Part shown: positions 1 through 8,846 of the stretch, one piece after another
Layout: each line of letters starts with the position of its first letter
Numbering within the stretch: the stretch's first letter is position 1
From: Sphingomonas taxi
GTDB lineage: Bacteria > Pseudomonadota > Alphaproteobacteria > Sphingomonadales > Sphingomonadaceae
NCBI GenBank assembly: GCA_003240625.1
Contig: QFMX01000004.1
Coordinates: 1 to 64,000 of the forward strand
DNA: 64,000 bases
Direction: 5' to 3'
The notes under the pieces: model-generated
Seen by the model: only the letters and a program-made list of their open reading frames with translations
The model's database searches: none
What the model was told of the DNA's origin: nothing
Made by a program: the position numbers and the translations under genes

Positions 1-237
1 CGCCACCTGTTCAAGATCCCGATCCAGGCGGCGATCGGCGGCAAGGTGATCGCGCGCGAGACGATCAGCGCGATGCGCAAGGACGTGACCGCGAAATGCT
101 ATGGCGGCGACGCGAGCCGCAAGAAGAAGCTTCTGGAGAAGCAGAAGAAGGGCAAGCTGAAGATGCGCGAATACGGCTCGGTCAGCATCCCGCAGGAGGC
201 GTTTATTGCCGCGCTGCGGATGGGCGACGACGCGTAG
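1..237 (+). CDS. lepA: Elongation factor 4 (LepA), C-terminal end only
   Basis: This is the last 78 codons of LepA (EF4), a ribosome-associated translational GTPase that acts on stalled or mistranslocated ribosomes in the cytoplasm. The visible part is the LepA-specific C-terminal domain, with the family signature of a KVIARETI stretch, a KDVTAKCYGGD segment and the lysine-rich DASRKKKLLEKQKKGK tail, ending in MREYGSV and IPQEAF. The frame is open from base 1, so the gene runs in from the left and the GTPase domains lie outside. A perfect inverted repeat follows the stop codon. Identification is secure from this tail alone. Confidence 0.96.
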   Translation, partial: RHLFKIPIQAAIGGKVIARETISAMRKDVTAKCYGGDASRKKKLLEKQKKGKLKMREYGSVSIPQEAFIAALRMGDDA

Positions 238-245
238 GCGCCCAA

Positions 246-269
246 GGCTAAGCGCGTAGCCGCTTAGCC
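246..269 (+). terminator. Inverted repeat after lepA
   Basis: Perfect 9-bp arms (GGCTAAGCG and CGCTTAGCC) around a 6-nt loop begin 9 nt after the lepA stop. There is no T-tract, as is usual for hairpins in this GC-rich window. It probably acts as a weak terminator or 3'-end stabiliser. Confidence 0.6.
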
Positions 270-391
270 GAGGAAAGCGCCAAGCCGGACGGCGACCGGC
301 CGAGTTCGTCCTCGGTCGTGTCGTTCGACGACGCGGCTTTGCCGCGGCGCGGCTACATTGCTTTCGGCAGCAACAGGCCTAAGCTCGCCTA

Positions 392-580
392 ATGCCGCAA
401 ATCTCACCCAAACCCTTGGAGTCCGAGTCCTCGATCTCAGCGGAAGCCTATGATCGTTGGCTACGCGAAAAGGTTGCGCGGTCGTTGGCCGACCCCCGTC
501 CGTCGATCCAGCACGATGATGCCGTTGCTGCGATGAGGTTGGTTTTGGACTCTGCCGATCGATCAGGCGGAGATCGCTGA
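392..580 (+). CDS. Antitoxin of a type II toxin-antitoxin pair (stability determinant/ParD-RelB-like)
   Basis: A 62-residue protein with the pattern of small antitoxins annotated as stability determinants: an AYDRWLREKV helix, then ADPRPSIQHDDAVAAM and a short charged tail. Such antitoxins bind and neutralise a RelE/ParE-type toxin encoded just downstream and repress their own promoter. The stop codon TGA at 578-580 overlaps the first codon of the toxin frame, the classical coupled arrangement. The ATG at 392 has no strong Shine-Dalgarno sequence. Family assignment is by pattern and by the neighbour; a ParD-versus-RelB choice cannot be made by eye. Confidence 0.72.
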   Translation: MPQISPKPLESESSISAEAYDRWLREKVARSLADPRPSIQHDDAVAAMRLVLDSADRSGGDR

Positions 581-849
581 AGCTGCTCTGGCGCCCTGAG
601 GCAGTCGAGGATGCCACCACGATTCTAGATTACGTCGCCGGCCGGAACAGGGGCGCAGCACTCCGCCTTGCGACATCGATCGAGGCATGCGCGCACCGGC
701 TCGTCGATCATCCGTTCATGTACCGGCCGGGCAGGGCCGACGGCACGCGCGAAGCTGTCATCCATCCCAACTATCTGCTGATCTATCGCCTCGTCTTGGA
801 CACGGTCGAGATCGTCAACGTCGTGCATGCGCGTCGGGATTACCCGTAA
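577..849 (+). CDS. RelE/ParE-family toxin with apparent CTG start
   Basis: A 90-residue frame with the RelE/ParE layout: KLLWRPEAVEDATTILDYV at the start, a central hydrophobic/basic part (HRLVDHPFMYRPGR), the REAVIHPNYLLIYRL strand pair and the terminal VEIVNVVHARRDYP. Toxins of this family are mRNA interferases (RelE) or gyrase inhibitors (ParE). No ATG, GTG or TTG precedes the conserved N-terminus in this frame. The codon where the start belongs, in a 4-nt overlap with the antitoxin stop, is CTG (577-579) rather than ATG. The rest of the frame is intact and full length. The toxin is either made weakly from CTG by translational coupling or has been silenced by a start-codon change. Confidence 0.68.
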   Translation: MKLLWRPEAVEDATTILDYVAGRNRGAALRLATSIEACAHRLVDHPFMYRPGRADGTREAVIHPNYLLIYRLVLDTVEIVNVVHARRDYP

Positions 850-1032
850 TCTTCATCACCAACTGTCATCATACCAACACAATCCCCGCCTAACCGCACG
901 CTCGGGGAGTGAGCGTCGCGAGGCGTCGTCGGGCCGTCCGGGAAGGGCGGTCGATGGCGCGTAGCGGCGTTGCGTATTGGGATGTGCGGCCGGTCGTCAG
1001 GGACGGCGCCGCACGATTGGGGAATAAAAACT

Positions 1033-3345
1033 TTGAAGATTTCGGTCGTTAAGTCGGCGCTGATGCTCGGCGTCGCGTTGGGTTCCGTGCTGTGTGGTTC
1101 GGCGGCGTTCGCGCAGGACGCTGCGCCCGTCCAGACGCAAGCTGCACCCGAGGAGGGTCTCGGCGACATCGTCGTCACTGCCGAGCGTCGTTCGGAAAAC
1201 CTCCAGAAGGTGCCGCTGTCGGTCGGCGTCGCGTCGGGCGATGCGCTGCGCACCTATACGTCGGGCGGCGACGACACGTTGCTCGCGCTGTCGGGCCGGG
1301 TGCCCGGCCTGTACGTCGAATCGACCACCGGCCGCATCTTCCCGCGCTTCTACATCCGCGGGCTCGGCAACATCGATTTCTACCTCGGCGCGTCGCAGCC
1401 GGTCACGATCATCCAGGACGACGTGATCCTCGAGCATGTCGTGCTGAAGTCGAACCCGGTCTATGACGTCCGCCAGGTCGAAGTGCTGCGCGGGCCGCAA
1501 GGCTCGCTGTTCGGGCGCAACACCACCGCGGGCATCATCAAGTTCGACACGATCAAGCCGAGCAACGATTTCGAGAGCCGCGCGTCCGCGTCGGTCGGCT
1601 CGTATAACAGCGTCAACCTGGACGCCGGCGTCGGTGGCCCGCTGATCAAGGACCTGTTGTCGATCCGCCTCTCGACGCTGATTCAGCACCGTGAGAATTA
1701 CGTCGACAACCGGTTCGCGGGTGTCAGCGCCGACAACACCGCGACGCCGCGCAAGGACGCGATGGGCGGCTTCGACGATCGCAACGTCCGCGTCCAGCTT
1801 GCGCTGACCCCGGGCGAGCGCTTCACGCTCGACCTGTCGGGCCATGCGCGCTGGTATGACGGCACCTCGACGCTGTTCCACCGCGGCGCGCTGAAGAAGG
1901 GTTCCAACGACGTGTCGGCCGAGCCGCGCAACGTCGTCTCGTACGACGAAGCGAACGACAACCCGCAGAGCTACAACACCTATGGCGGCTCGGTCCGTGC
2001 GACCTACGACTTCGGCCCCGCCGCGCTGACCTCGATCACCGCGTACGAGACGACGTCGGGCTTCAGCCGCGGCGATACCGATGGCGGTGCGGCGGCGAAC
2101 TTCCCGGTCGGGGGTCAGCCGAACGGCTTCGGCCAGTCGCAGGGCCAGATCCGCGATCTCGATCAGTGGTCGCAGGAAGTCCGGCTTGCGGGCACCCCCG
2201 GCGGTCGTTTCAACTGGCAGGTCGGCGGCCTGTATTTCGACACGCGCGACATCACCGACTTCTACCAGCGCGGGTTCTTCCTGACGGGCACGGCACGCAA
2301 CCCCAACAACTGGGTCCGGCTGCACAACGTCAACACGTCCTGGGCCGGCTTCGGGCAGGTCAGCTATGAGCTGGTCGACAAGCTGACGCTGACCGTCGGC
2401 GGTCGCATCACCGAGGACAAGAAGCGTACGCAGCTTCTCAAGACGGCGGACACGGCAGCAGGCGTCGTCACGTACCGCGGCCGTACCGACGTCACGCTGA
2501 AGGCGACCAAGCCGAGCTGGGATGCGAGCCTGTTGTACCAGGCGAGCCCCGACGTCAGTCTCTACACGCGCGTTGCCGAAGGCTTCCGCGGGCCGACGAT
2601 CCAGGGCCGCTCGGCGGTATTCAACTCGGACTTCACGACCGCCAAGTCGGAGACGATCCTGTCGTGGGAGGGTGGCGTGAAGAGCCGCCTGCTGAACAAC
2701 ACGCTGAGCCTGAACGCGACGGTTTTCGCCTACCGCGTCAAGGACATCCAGCTCAACGGCAACGATGTGAACGGCAACGGCGTGCTGTTCAACGCCGACA
2801 AGGCGGATGCGTACGGCATGGAAGCTGAGGCGAACTGGAAGCCGGTGCCGAACCTGACGCTCGGTGCGGGGCTGAGCCTGTTGCACAGCAAGATCCGCGA
2901 CAAGAACGTCTATGCGCAGGTCTGCATCCTGAACGGCGTCGTGGTCTGCACGGTCGAGGATCCGACAATCAAGGTGGGCGCCAACACGTTCGCGCAGATC
3001 GACGGCAACCCGCTGCCGAACGCGCCGGAGTATAACGTCGACCTCACCGCGCGGTACGACCAGCCACTCGGCAATGGCGGTCGCGCGTTCATCGCGGGCG
3101 ACTTCAACATCCAGGGCTATACGCAGTTCGTGCTCTACAAGACCAAGGAGTTCACCGCGAACGGCAACTTCGAGGGTGGCCTGAAGATCGGTTACGCCGC
3201 ACCCGACGATGCGTATGAGTTCGCGGTATTCGCGCGCAACATCACGGGCGAGAAGAACCTCAAGGGCGTGATCGAGAACTACATGGCGGCGGTATTCAAC
3301 GAACCACGGATCATCGGCGTCTCGCTCAGCGGCAAGTTCCGCTGA
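1033..3345 (+). CDS. TonB-dependent outer-membrane receptor
   Basis: A 770-residue TonB-dependent receptor that takes up an unidentified substrate across the outer membrane using TonB/ExbBD energy. I chose the TTG at 1033 because GGGGA lies 9 nt upstream and translation then begins directly with a signal peptide (MKISVVKSALMLGVALG, cleavage after AFA at residue 27). An open frame extends upstream to 970 but would put a non-signal leader in front. A TonB-box-like IVVTAE follows at about residue 45, then the plug (YIRGLG, QVEVLRGPQGSLFGRN, TTAGIIKF) and the barrel, ending in VSLSGKFR. Neighbours give no clue to the substrate and no sigma/anti-sigma pair is adjacent. It belongs to the large sphingomonad receptor group. 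Confidence 0.93.
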   Translation: MKISVVKSALMLGVALGSVLCGSAAFAQDAAPVQTQAAPEEGLGDIVVTAERRSENLQKVPLSVGVASGDALRTYTSGGDDTLLALSGRVPGLYVESTTGRIFPRFYIRGLGNIDFYLGASQPVTIIQDDVILEHVVLKSNPVYDVRQVEVLRGPQGSLFGRNTTAGIIKFDTIKPSNDFESRASASVGSYNSVNLDAGVGGPLIKDLLSIRLSTLIQHRENYVDNRFAGVSADNTATPRKDAMGGFDDRNVRVQLALTPGERFTLDLSGHARWYDGTSTLFHRGALKKGSNDVSAEPRNVVSYDEANDNPQSYNTYGGSVRATYDFGPAALTSITAYETTSGFSRGDTDGGAAANFPVGGQPNGFGQSQGQIRDLDQWSQEVRLAGTPGGRFNWQVGGLYFDTRDITDFYQRGFFLTGTARNPNNWVRLHNVNTSWAGFGQVSYELVDKLTLTVGGRITEDKKRTQLLKTADTAAGVVTYRGRTDVTLKATKPSWDASLLYQASPDVSLYTRVAEGFRGPTIQGRSAVFNSDFTTAKSETILSWEGGVKSRLLNNTLSLNATVFAYRVKDIQLNGNDVNGNGVLFNADKADAYGMEAEANWKPVPNLTLGAGLSLLHSKIRDKNVYAQVCILNGVVVCTVEDPTIKVGANTFAQIDGNPLPNAPEYNVDLTARYDQPLGNGGRAFIAGDFNIQGYTQFVLYKTKEFTANGNFEGGLKIGYAAPDDAYEFAVFARNITGEKNLKGVIENYMAAVFNEPRIIGVSLSGKFR

Positions 3346-3361
3346 TCGGGAGGGTGCCATC

Positions 3362-3487
3362 GATCCTCCTCCGCAAGGGGGAGGTGGCTGGCACTTGCCA
3401 GACGGAGGGGGAGGTAAGCGGCAACCGCTGCTCCGTGTCCTCCCCCTCCGTCACCTTCGGCGACACCTCCCCCTTGCGGGGGAGGAT
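3362..3487. repeat. Long palindromic intergenic repeat, family A copy 1
   Basis: Outer arms of about 25 nt (3362-3386 and 3463-3487) are nearly perfect inverted copies rich in G/C runs around a GCAAGG or CTTGC core, with a second inverted part (GGAGGGGGAGG and CCTCCCCCTCC) inside. The outer arm recurs at 22774-22901. It sits between the receptor gene and the next gene. The rest of the 307-nt gap (3346-3652) shows no reading frame of note. Confidence 0.75.
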
Positions 3488-3652
3488 CGTTTCGAGCCAC
3501 TATTCGACTGCCCGGTTCTACTAGCCGCGGTACGATCCAGTCTATTCCTAACGCCAGCGTGACGCATTTGTCAGAAGCGTCCGCGTGTCACGCGCTGTAG
3601 CGGCCTGAAATAGCAATTTGCCGTTTTCCTTCCGCCGGTTGATACTCGTCCC

Positions 3653-6600
3653 ATGTCGCTCAATCCCGTCTTCTACGATGCTAGTGGCCGCCGGCGTCGG
3701 CGCTTTACCTTTGGCGTTGCTGCGTTCGTCGCGTTGCTGCTGCTGTCTATCGCGGTATTTGCCGTCTCGATCGGCGCGGTGCCGACCGCGCCGCTGCTGC
3801 CGATCGAGCCCGAGCATCCCGCGCTCCACAAGCTGCCGGCGCCGCGGGGCGGTATCCTTCGCGAGACGCGGCGCGACATCAACTACTACGCCCGGCAACT
3901 GTTCGGGACGAGCGCGGCCAAGCCCGGTGTCGGCAACGGCGCCAACCCGTCGCTCGCAATCGCCTTTCACGTGCCGTGGGACGAGGCGAGCACCGCCAGC
4001 CTCGCGCGGCACGTCGAGCAACTCGACTGGCTGATCCCCGGCTGGGTCTCGATCACCGGCAAGGATCACAAGATCACCGTGTTCCGCGATCAGGCCGGGC
4101 GCGATATCCTCAACAAGGCGCTGCACCGCCCGGTGATCCTGCCGATGGTGCAGAACGCGGTCGACGGGGATTGGGACGGCACCGGCAGCGCAGCGCTGTT
4201 CGCCGATCCGACGGCCCGCGCGGCGTTCCTCGACAAGCTGGTGCCGTTCCTCAGCGCGAACCATGCCGGCGGCGTGTTCTACGATTTCGAGGACCTGCCC
4301 GCGTCCGCGCAGCCCAACTACCGCGCGTTCCTCGCCGAGACCCGCGCCCGCTTCGCGCCGCGCGGCTGGGTGGTCGCGATCGCCGCGCCGGTCGCGAACC
4401 CCGACTGGAGCCTGCCCGCCTACGCCAAGGTGACCGACAAGATCTTCCTGATGGCGTATGACGAGCACGAGACGAGCGGGGCGCCGGGCCCGATCGCGTC
4501 GCAACGCTGGTTTGCGCGGATGGTCGCCGATGCGGCACGCGGCATCCCGCCGTCGAAGCTGGTGGTCGCGATCGGCTCCTACGCTTACGACTGGCATGCG
4601 GGTGCCGAGAGCGGCAACGGCGACGCGCTCGACGTCGAGGAAGCGTGGCAGAACGCGGCGGACTCCGGAACGGTGCCGACCTTCGACAAGGCCAGCGGCA
4701 ACAGCAGCTTCGCCTATTCCGAGGGCGGCGTGCAGCATCAGGTCTGGCTGCTCGATGCGGCGTCGGCGTACAACCAGATCGCATTCCTGCAAAAGGCGGG
4801 GCTGGGCAGCGTAGCTCTGTGGCGTCTCGGGTCGGAGGATCCCGGGCTCTGGTCGATCTGGGGTCGCGATCATCGGAAACTGCCGGTGCCCGATTCGATC
4901 GACGCCATGCCGGCGGGCACCAACGTCGATATCGAGGGCAATGGCGAGATCCTGAAGATTGCCGCCGAGCCCGTCACCGGCATCCGCGATGCGGTGCCGG
5001 CCAAGGACGGGACGATCGCCGACGTCAACTTCACCCGTATGCCGTCGCCCTACGTGGTCGAGCGGACCGGTTATCGCCCTAAACAGCTCGCGCTGACCTT
5101 CGACGATGGTCCCGATCCCGAATGGACGCCGCAGATCCTCGACATCCTCAAGCGCGAGCGTGCGCCGGCAACATTCTTCGTGATCGGCGAGAATGCGCTG
5201 ACGCAGCGGTCGCTGCTCGAGCGGATGGTCGCCGAGGGGCATGAGATCGGCAGCCACACCTATACGCATCCGAACCTCGCCAACGTGTCGACGCGGCAGG
5301 TGAAGTACGAACTCAACGCGACGCAGCGCTTGTTCCAGGCGTTTACCGGGCGCTCGCTCCGCCTGTTCCGCGCACCCTATTTCGGCGATGCCGAGCCGAG
5401 CACCGCGGACGAAATCCTGCCCGCGCTCGAGGCGCAGCAGCGCGGCTATATCTCGGTCGGCCTGCACGTCGATCCCGACGACTGGAAGCGGCCGGGCGTA
5501 CAGGCGATCATCGATCGGACGATCGCCGGCGTCGAGGCGGGCAATCCGGAGCGCAGCGGCAACATCATCCTGCTCCACGATGCCGGCGGCAATCGCGCGG
5601 AGACCGTCGCCGCGCTGCCGATCATCATCGAGCGGTTACGCGCGATGGGCTACAGTTTCGTGCCCGTCTCGACGCTCGCGGGCCTGTCACGCGATGCGGC
5701 GATGCCGGTGATCTCGTCGAGCGACCGCGTGGCCGCCGTCGCCGATCTCGCGCTGTTCAGCACGCTCGGCGGGATCGTCGTCGCGCTCCGCTGGATCTTC
5801 GGCATCGCGATCACGATCGGCATCTTGCGCGCCTTGGCCCTCTCCGCGCTCGCGCTGATCCAGGCGCGGCGCGAGTTGAAGACCGTGTTCCCGGCGATCG
5901 ATCCGTCGCGGTTCGTCACCGTGATGATCCCGGCGTTCAACGAGGAGCGCGTGATCGTCCGCGCGGTGCAGGGCGTGCTCGCCTCCGCCGACGTCGCGAT
6001 CGAGGTAATCGTGATCGACGACGGCTCCAGCGACGGCACCAGCCGCGTCGTTTCCGAAGCGTTCGCGGGCGACGACCGCGTCCGCCTGCTGACGCTGGAG
6101 AATGGCGGCAAGGCGCGTGCGCTCAACCGCGGGCTCGAACTCGCGCGCGGCGAGATCGTGATCGCGCTCGATGCGGATACGCAGTTCGAGCCGATGACCA
6201 TCGCGCGCCTCGCCCGGTGGTTCGACGATCCGAAGCTCGGCGCGGTCGCCGGCAATGCCAAGGTCGGCAACCGCGTCAATCTGATCACCAAGTGGCAGGC
6301 GCTGGAATACATCACCGCGCAGAATCTCGAACGGCGTGCGCTCGCGCGACTGAACGCGATGACCGTGGTGCCGGGCGCGGTCGGCGCGTGGCGGCTCGAG
6401 GCGATCCGCAGCGTCGGCGGCTATCCCGACGATACGCTCGCCGAGGACCAGGACCTGACGATCGCGATCCAGCGACACGGCTGGGCGGTAAAATACGACC
6501 AGTTCGCGATCGCCTGGACCGAGGCGCCGGAGACGATGCGCGCGCTGGCGAAACAGCGGTTCCGCTGGGCGTTCGGGACGCTGCAATGCCTGTACAAGCA

Positions 6601-7021
6601 CCGCTCGGCGATCGGCAGTTCGCATCCGCGCGGGCTCGGCTGGGTCGGCTTGCCGCAGGCGATCGTGTTCCAGATCGTGCTGGCGTCGATCTCGCCGATC
6701 ATCGATCTCGCGCTGCTGGTCAGCTTCGCCTCGACCTATCTGTCGGTGCAGGCGCACGGCTGGGAGCAGACGAGTCATGACGTCTACACGATGCTCGCCT
6801 ATTGGCTGATCTTCACCGCGATCGACCTGCTCGCCGCGACAATCGCCTTTGCCTTGGAACGCAAGGAACGCTGGCGGCTGCTCTGGCTGCTGATCCCGCA
6901 GCGGATCGGGTATCGTCAGGTGATGTATTACGTCGTGCTGAAGGCGATCGCGCAGGCATTGCGCGGGCCGCTGGTCGGCTGGGGCAAGCTGGCGCGGACG
7001 GGCCGCGTGACGGCGAACTAG
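3653..7021 (+). CDS. GH18-like / polysaccharide deacetylase / family 2 glycosyltransferase fusion
   Basis: A 1122-residue three-part enzyme. After an N-terminal transmembrane segment (about 18-42) comes a glycoside hydrolase 18-like domain (about 95-420) with a reduced catalytic motif GGVFYDFEDLP near 205-215 and MAYDEH further on. A NodB-type deacetylase follows (about 475-685), with LTFDDGPDPEW and the metal motif GSHTYTHPN. Hydrophobic segments near 690-735 precede a processive GT2 domain (about 750-980: MIPAFNEE, DDGSSDG, ALDADT, EDQDL, QRFRWAFG). More membrane helices close the protein. The layout suggests periplasmic hydrolase and deacetylase domains joined to a cytoplasmic synthase for a poly-N-acetylhexosamine-like polymer. 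Family functions are known; the polymer is inferred. Confidence 0.9.
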   Translation: MSLNPVFYDASGRRRRRFTFGVAAFVALLLLSIAVFAVSIGAVPTAPLLPIEPEHPALHKLPAPRGGILRETRRDINYYARQLFGTSAAKPGVGNGANPSLAIAFHVPWDEASTASLARHVEQLDWLIPGWVSITGKDHKITVFRDQAGRDILNKALHRPVILPMVQNAVDGDWDGTGSAALFADPTARAAFLDKLVPFLSANHAGGVFYDFEDLPASAQPNYRAFLAETRARFAPRGWVVAIAAPVANPDWSLPAYAKVTDKIFLMAYDEHETSGAPGPIASQRWFARMVADAARGIPPSKLVVAIGSYAYDWHAGAESGNGDALDVEEAWQNAADSGTVPTFDKASGNSSFAYSEGGVQHQVWLLDAASAYNQIAFLQKAGLGSVALWRLGSEDPGLWSIWGRDHRKLPVPDSIDAMPAGTNVDIEGNGEILKIAAEPVTGIRDAVPAKDGTIADVNFTRMPSPYVVERTGYRPKQLALTFDDGPDPEWTPQILDILKRERAPATFFVIGENALTQRSLLERMVAEGHEIGSHTYTHPNLANVSTRQVKYELNATQRLFQAFTGRSLRLFRAPYFGDAEPSTADEILPALEAQQRGYISVGLHVDPDDWKRPGVQAIIDRTIAGVEAGNPERSGNIILLHDAGGNRAETVAALPIIIERLRAMGYSFVPVSTLAGLSRDAAMPVISSSDRVAAVADLALFSTLGGIVVALRWIFGIAITIGILRALALSALALIQARRELKTVFPAIDPSRFVTVMIPAFNEERVIVRAVQGVLASADVAIEVIVIDDGSSDGTSRVVSEAFAGDDRVRLLTLENGGKARALNRGLELARGEIVIALDADTQFEPMTIARLARWFDDPKLGAVAGNAKVGNRVNLITKWQALEYITAQNLERRALARLNAMTVVPGAVGAWRLEAIRSVGGYPDDTLAEDQDLTIAIQRHGWAVKYDQFAIAWTEAPETMRALAKQRFRWAFGTLQCLYKHRSAIGSSHPRGLGWVGLPQAIVFQIVLASISPIIDLALLVSFASTYLSVQAHGWEQTSHDVYTMLAYWLIFTAIDLLAATIAFALERKERWRLLWLLIPQRIGYRQVMYYVVLKAIAQALRGPLVGWGKLARTGRVTAN

Positions 7022-7064
7022 GCCGGATCGACATTCAATTTGGCGCAAGATTTGACCAATTTTC

Positions 7065-7159
7065 CGTCACCCCGGACTGGTTCCGGGGTCCACGGTTCCG
7101 CAAACCAAATTCTATCGATTTTGCGGCACGGTGGATGCCGGAACCAGTCCGGCATGACG
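7065..7159. repeat. Palindromic intergenic repeat, family B copy 1
   Basis: The left arm begins CGTCACCCCGGACTGGTTCC and the right arm mirrors it (GGAACCAGTCCGGCATGACG), with AT-rich sequence between. A second copy lies at 26105-26198. The 373-nt gap 7022-7394 otherwise holds no convincing gene; its last 150 nt probably contain the modA promoter (CTATAG near 7360) and a GAGGAG ribosome site at 7379-7384. Confidence 0.75.
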
Positions 7160-7394
7160 AAGAAACGAACTGATTGGACGGGGCAAACTGAATGTCGACG
7201 GGCCCTGAGGGGAAGGGCCGTGCTAAGAGGCTGTCGGTAGCCTCGGCGTACGCGTAGCGCGCGTCGCCCGTTACAGCGGCGTTGCGTGCACGACGGAACG
7301 AGTTCGAGGGCAGGATCGTACGTCCGTTTCGCGGTAGCGCGGGGCGATCGCTGCGCCCTATAGCAGTGGTGACGGGTTCGAGGAGTCCACACAG

Positions 7395-8156
7395 GTGAAA
7401 CATTCGCTGCGGCTGGTTCTGGCCGCTTCGCTGATCGGTGCGCCGGTGGCGGCGCAGGCGCAGCAGCGCCCGCCGCTCGTGCTGGCGGCGGCCTCCTTGC
7501 AGGAATCGCTCACCGCTGCGGCGGATGCTTGGGCCAAACAGGGCCATGCTAAGCCGACGATCTCATTTGCGGCGTCGTCGGCATTGGCGCGACAGGTCGA
7601 GGCCGGCGCGCCCGCCGACCTGTTCGTGTCGGCCGACGAGGACTGGATGAACGCACTGGCGAAGAAGAACCTGATCGTCGCCTCCACGCGCGTGACGTTC
7701 CTCGGCAACCGGCTGGTCGTCGCGGCGCCGGCTGGCAGCTCGGTCCGTATCCCGGTCCGCCCGCCCGCCGCGCTCGTCCGCGTGCTGACCGCCGGGCCGC
7801 TCGCTATGGCGGATACCGCGGTGCCGGCGGGCAAATACGGGCAGGCGTCGCTGGAGAAGCTCGGCGTCTGGGCACAGGTTTCGCCGAAGGTGGTCCGCGC
7901 GGAGAACGTTCGCGCGACGCTGGCGTTGATCGAGCGCGGCGCAGCGCCGCTTGGGATCGTCTACGCAACCGATGCGAAGGCGTCCGCCAAGGTCCGGATC
8001 GCAGGCGTTTTTCCCGAAAACACGCACCCGGCGATCACCTATCCGATCGCGCGGCTGAAGACATCGACCAACCCCGAGGCCGAAGCGTTCCGGCGCTTCC
8101 TTGTCTCACGCGCGGGTAAGGCGATCTTCGTGCGCTACGGATTCTCCGCGCGCTAG
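7395..8156 (+). CDS. modA: Molybdate ABC transporter, periplasmic binding protein
   Basis: A 253-residue periplasmic protein that captures molybdate (or tungstate) and delivers it to ModBC. It starts at GTG 7395, 10 nt after GAGGAG, with a signal peptide (KHSLRLVLAASLIGAPVAAQA). The mature protein opens with the ModA pattern LVLAAASLQESL and continues with FAASSALARQVEAGAPADLFVSADEDWM, the oxyanion-binding region. TDAKASAKVRIAGVFPE and YPIARL mark the C-terminal lobe. modB begins at the very next base after its stop, so modABC is one transcription unit. I see no ModE gene or clear ModE operator upstream. Confidence 0.95.
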   Translation: MKHSLRLVLAASLIGAPVAAQAQQRPPLVLAAASLQESLTAAADAWAKQGHAKPTISFAASSALARQVEAGAPADLFVSADEDWMNALAKKNLIVASTRVTFLGNRLVVAAPAGSSVRIPVRPPAALVRVLTAGPLAMADTAVPAGKYGQASLEKLGVWAQVSPKVVRAENVRATLALIERGAAPLGIVYATDAKASAKVRIAGVFPENTHPAITYPIARLKTSTNPEAEAFRRFLVSRAGKAIFVRYGFSAR

Positions 8157-8846
8157 ATGCTCGATGCGGCCGAATGGGAGATCGTCGCGCTGTCGCTGAA
8201 GGTCGGCGGGGTGGCGATGCTGGTGACCCTGCCGGTCGCCTTCGCGCTGGCCTGGCTGCTCGCGCGCGTCCGGTTTCCCGGCAAGGTAATCGTCGATGCG
8301 GCGATCCATCTGCCGCTGGTGGTGCCGCCGGTGGTGACCGGATGGCTGCTGCTGCTCGCGTTCGGACCCAATGGGCCGATCGGCGGCTGGCTGCAGGACT
8401 GGTTCGGGATCACCGTGCTGTTCCGCTGGACCGGCGCGGCGATCGCGGCGGGGGTGATGGCGTTGCCATTGATGGTGCGGGCGATGCGCATCTCGATCGA
8501 GGCGGTCGACCGGCGGCTGGAGAACGCCGCGCGGACGTTGGGGGCGGGGCCGTGGCGCGTATTCTGGACGCTGACGCTGCCGCTCAGCATCCCCGGCGTG
8601 CTGGCGGGCGCGGTGCTCGGCTTCGCGCGGTCGATCGGTGAGTTCGGCGCGACGATCACGTTCGTCTCCAATGTCCCCGGTGAGACGCAGACCTTGCCGC
8701 TGGCGATCTACTCGGCCTTGCAACAGCCGGGGGCGGACGCGCTGGTCTGGCGATTGTCGTGCGTGTCCGTTGGCTTGTCGCTGATTGCTCTGATCGCGTC
8801 GGAACTGCTCACGCGGCGCGCGGGACGGGGGCTCCATGTCCTTTGA
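8157..8846 (+). CDS. modB: Molybdate ABC transporter permease
   Basis: A 229-residue inner-membrane permease with five or so hydrophobic segments and the binding-protein-dependent transport loop near ENAARTLGAGPWRVFWTLTLPLSIPGVLAG, which contacts the ATPase. It starts directly behind the modA stop and overlaps modC by 11 nt, showing translational coupling. ARSIGEFGATITFVSNVPGETQTLPLAIY near the end is the ModB signature. The role follows from family and operon position. Confidence 0.95.
   Translation: MLDAAEWEIVALSLKVGGVAMLVTLPVAFALAWLLARVRFPGKVIVDAAIHLPLVVPPVVTGWLLLLAFGPNGPIGGWLQDWFGITVLFRWTGAAIAAGVMALPLMVRAMRISIEAVDRRLENAARTLGAGPWRVFWTLTLPLSIPGVLAGAVLGFARSIGEFGATITFVSNVPGETQTLPLAIYSALQQPGADALVWRLSCVSVGLSLIALIASELLTRRAGRGLHVL

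Noticed and set aside
997..3360. 787-codon open frame on the minus strand opposite the first TonB receptor
   Set aside because: It has no domain pattern, is arginine/valine/alanine-rich as expected for the complement of GC-rich coding sequence, and the plus-strand frame is a clear receptor.
3362..3487. CRISPR-like spaced repeats
   Set aside because: The repeats are inverted pairs, not regularly spaced direct repeats, and no cas genes are in the window.
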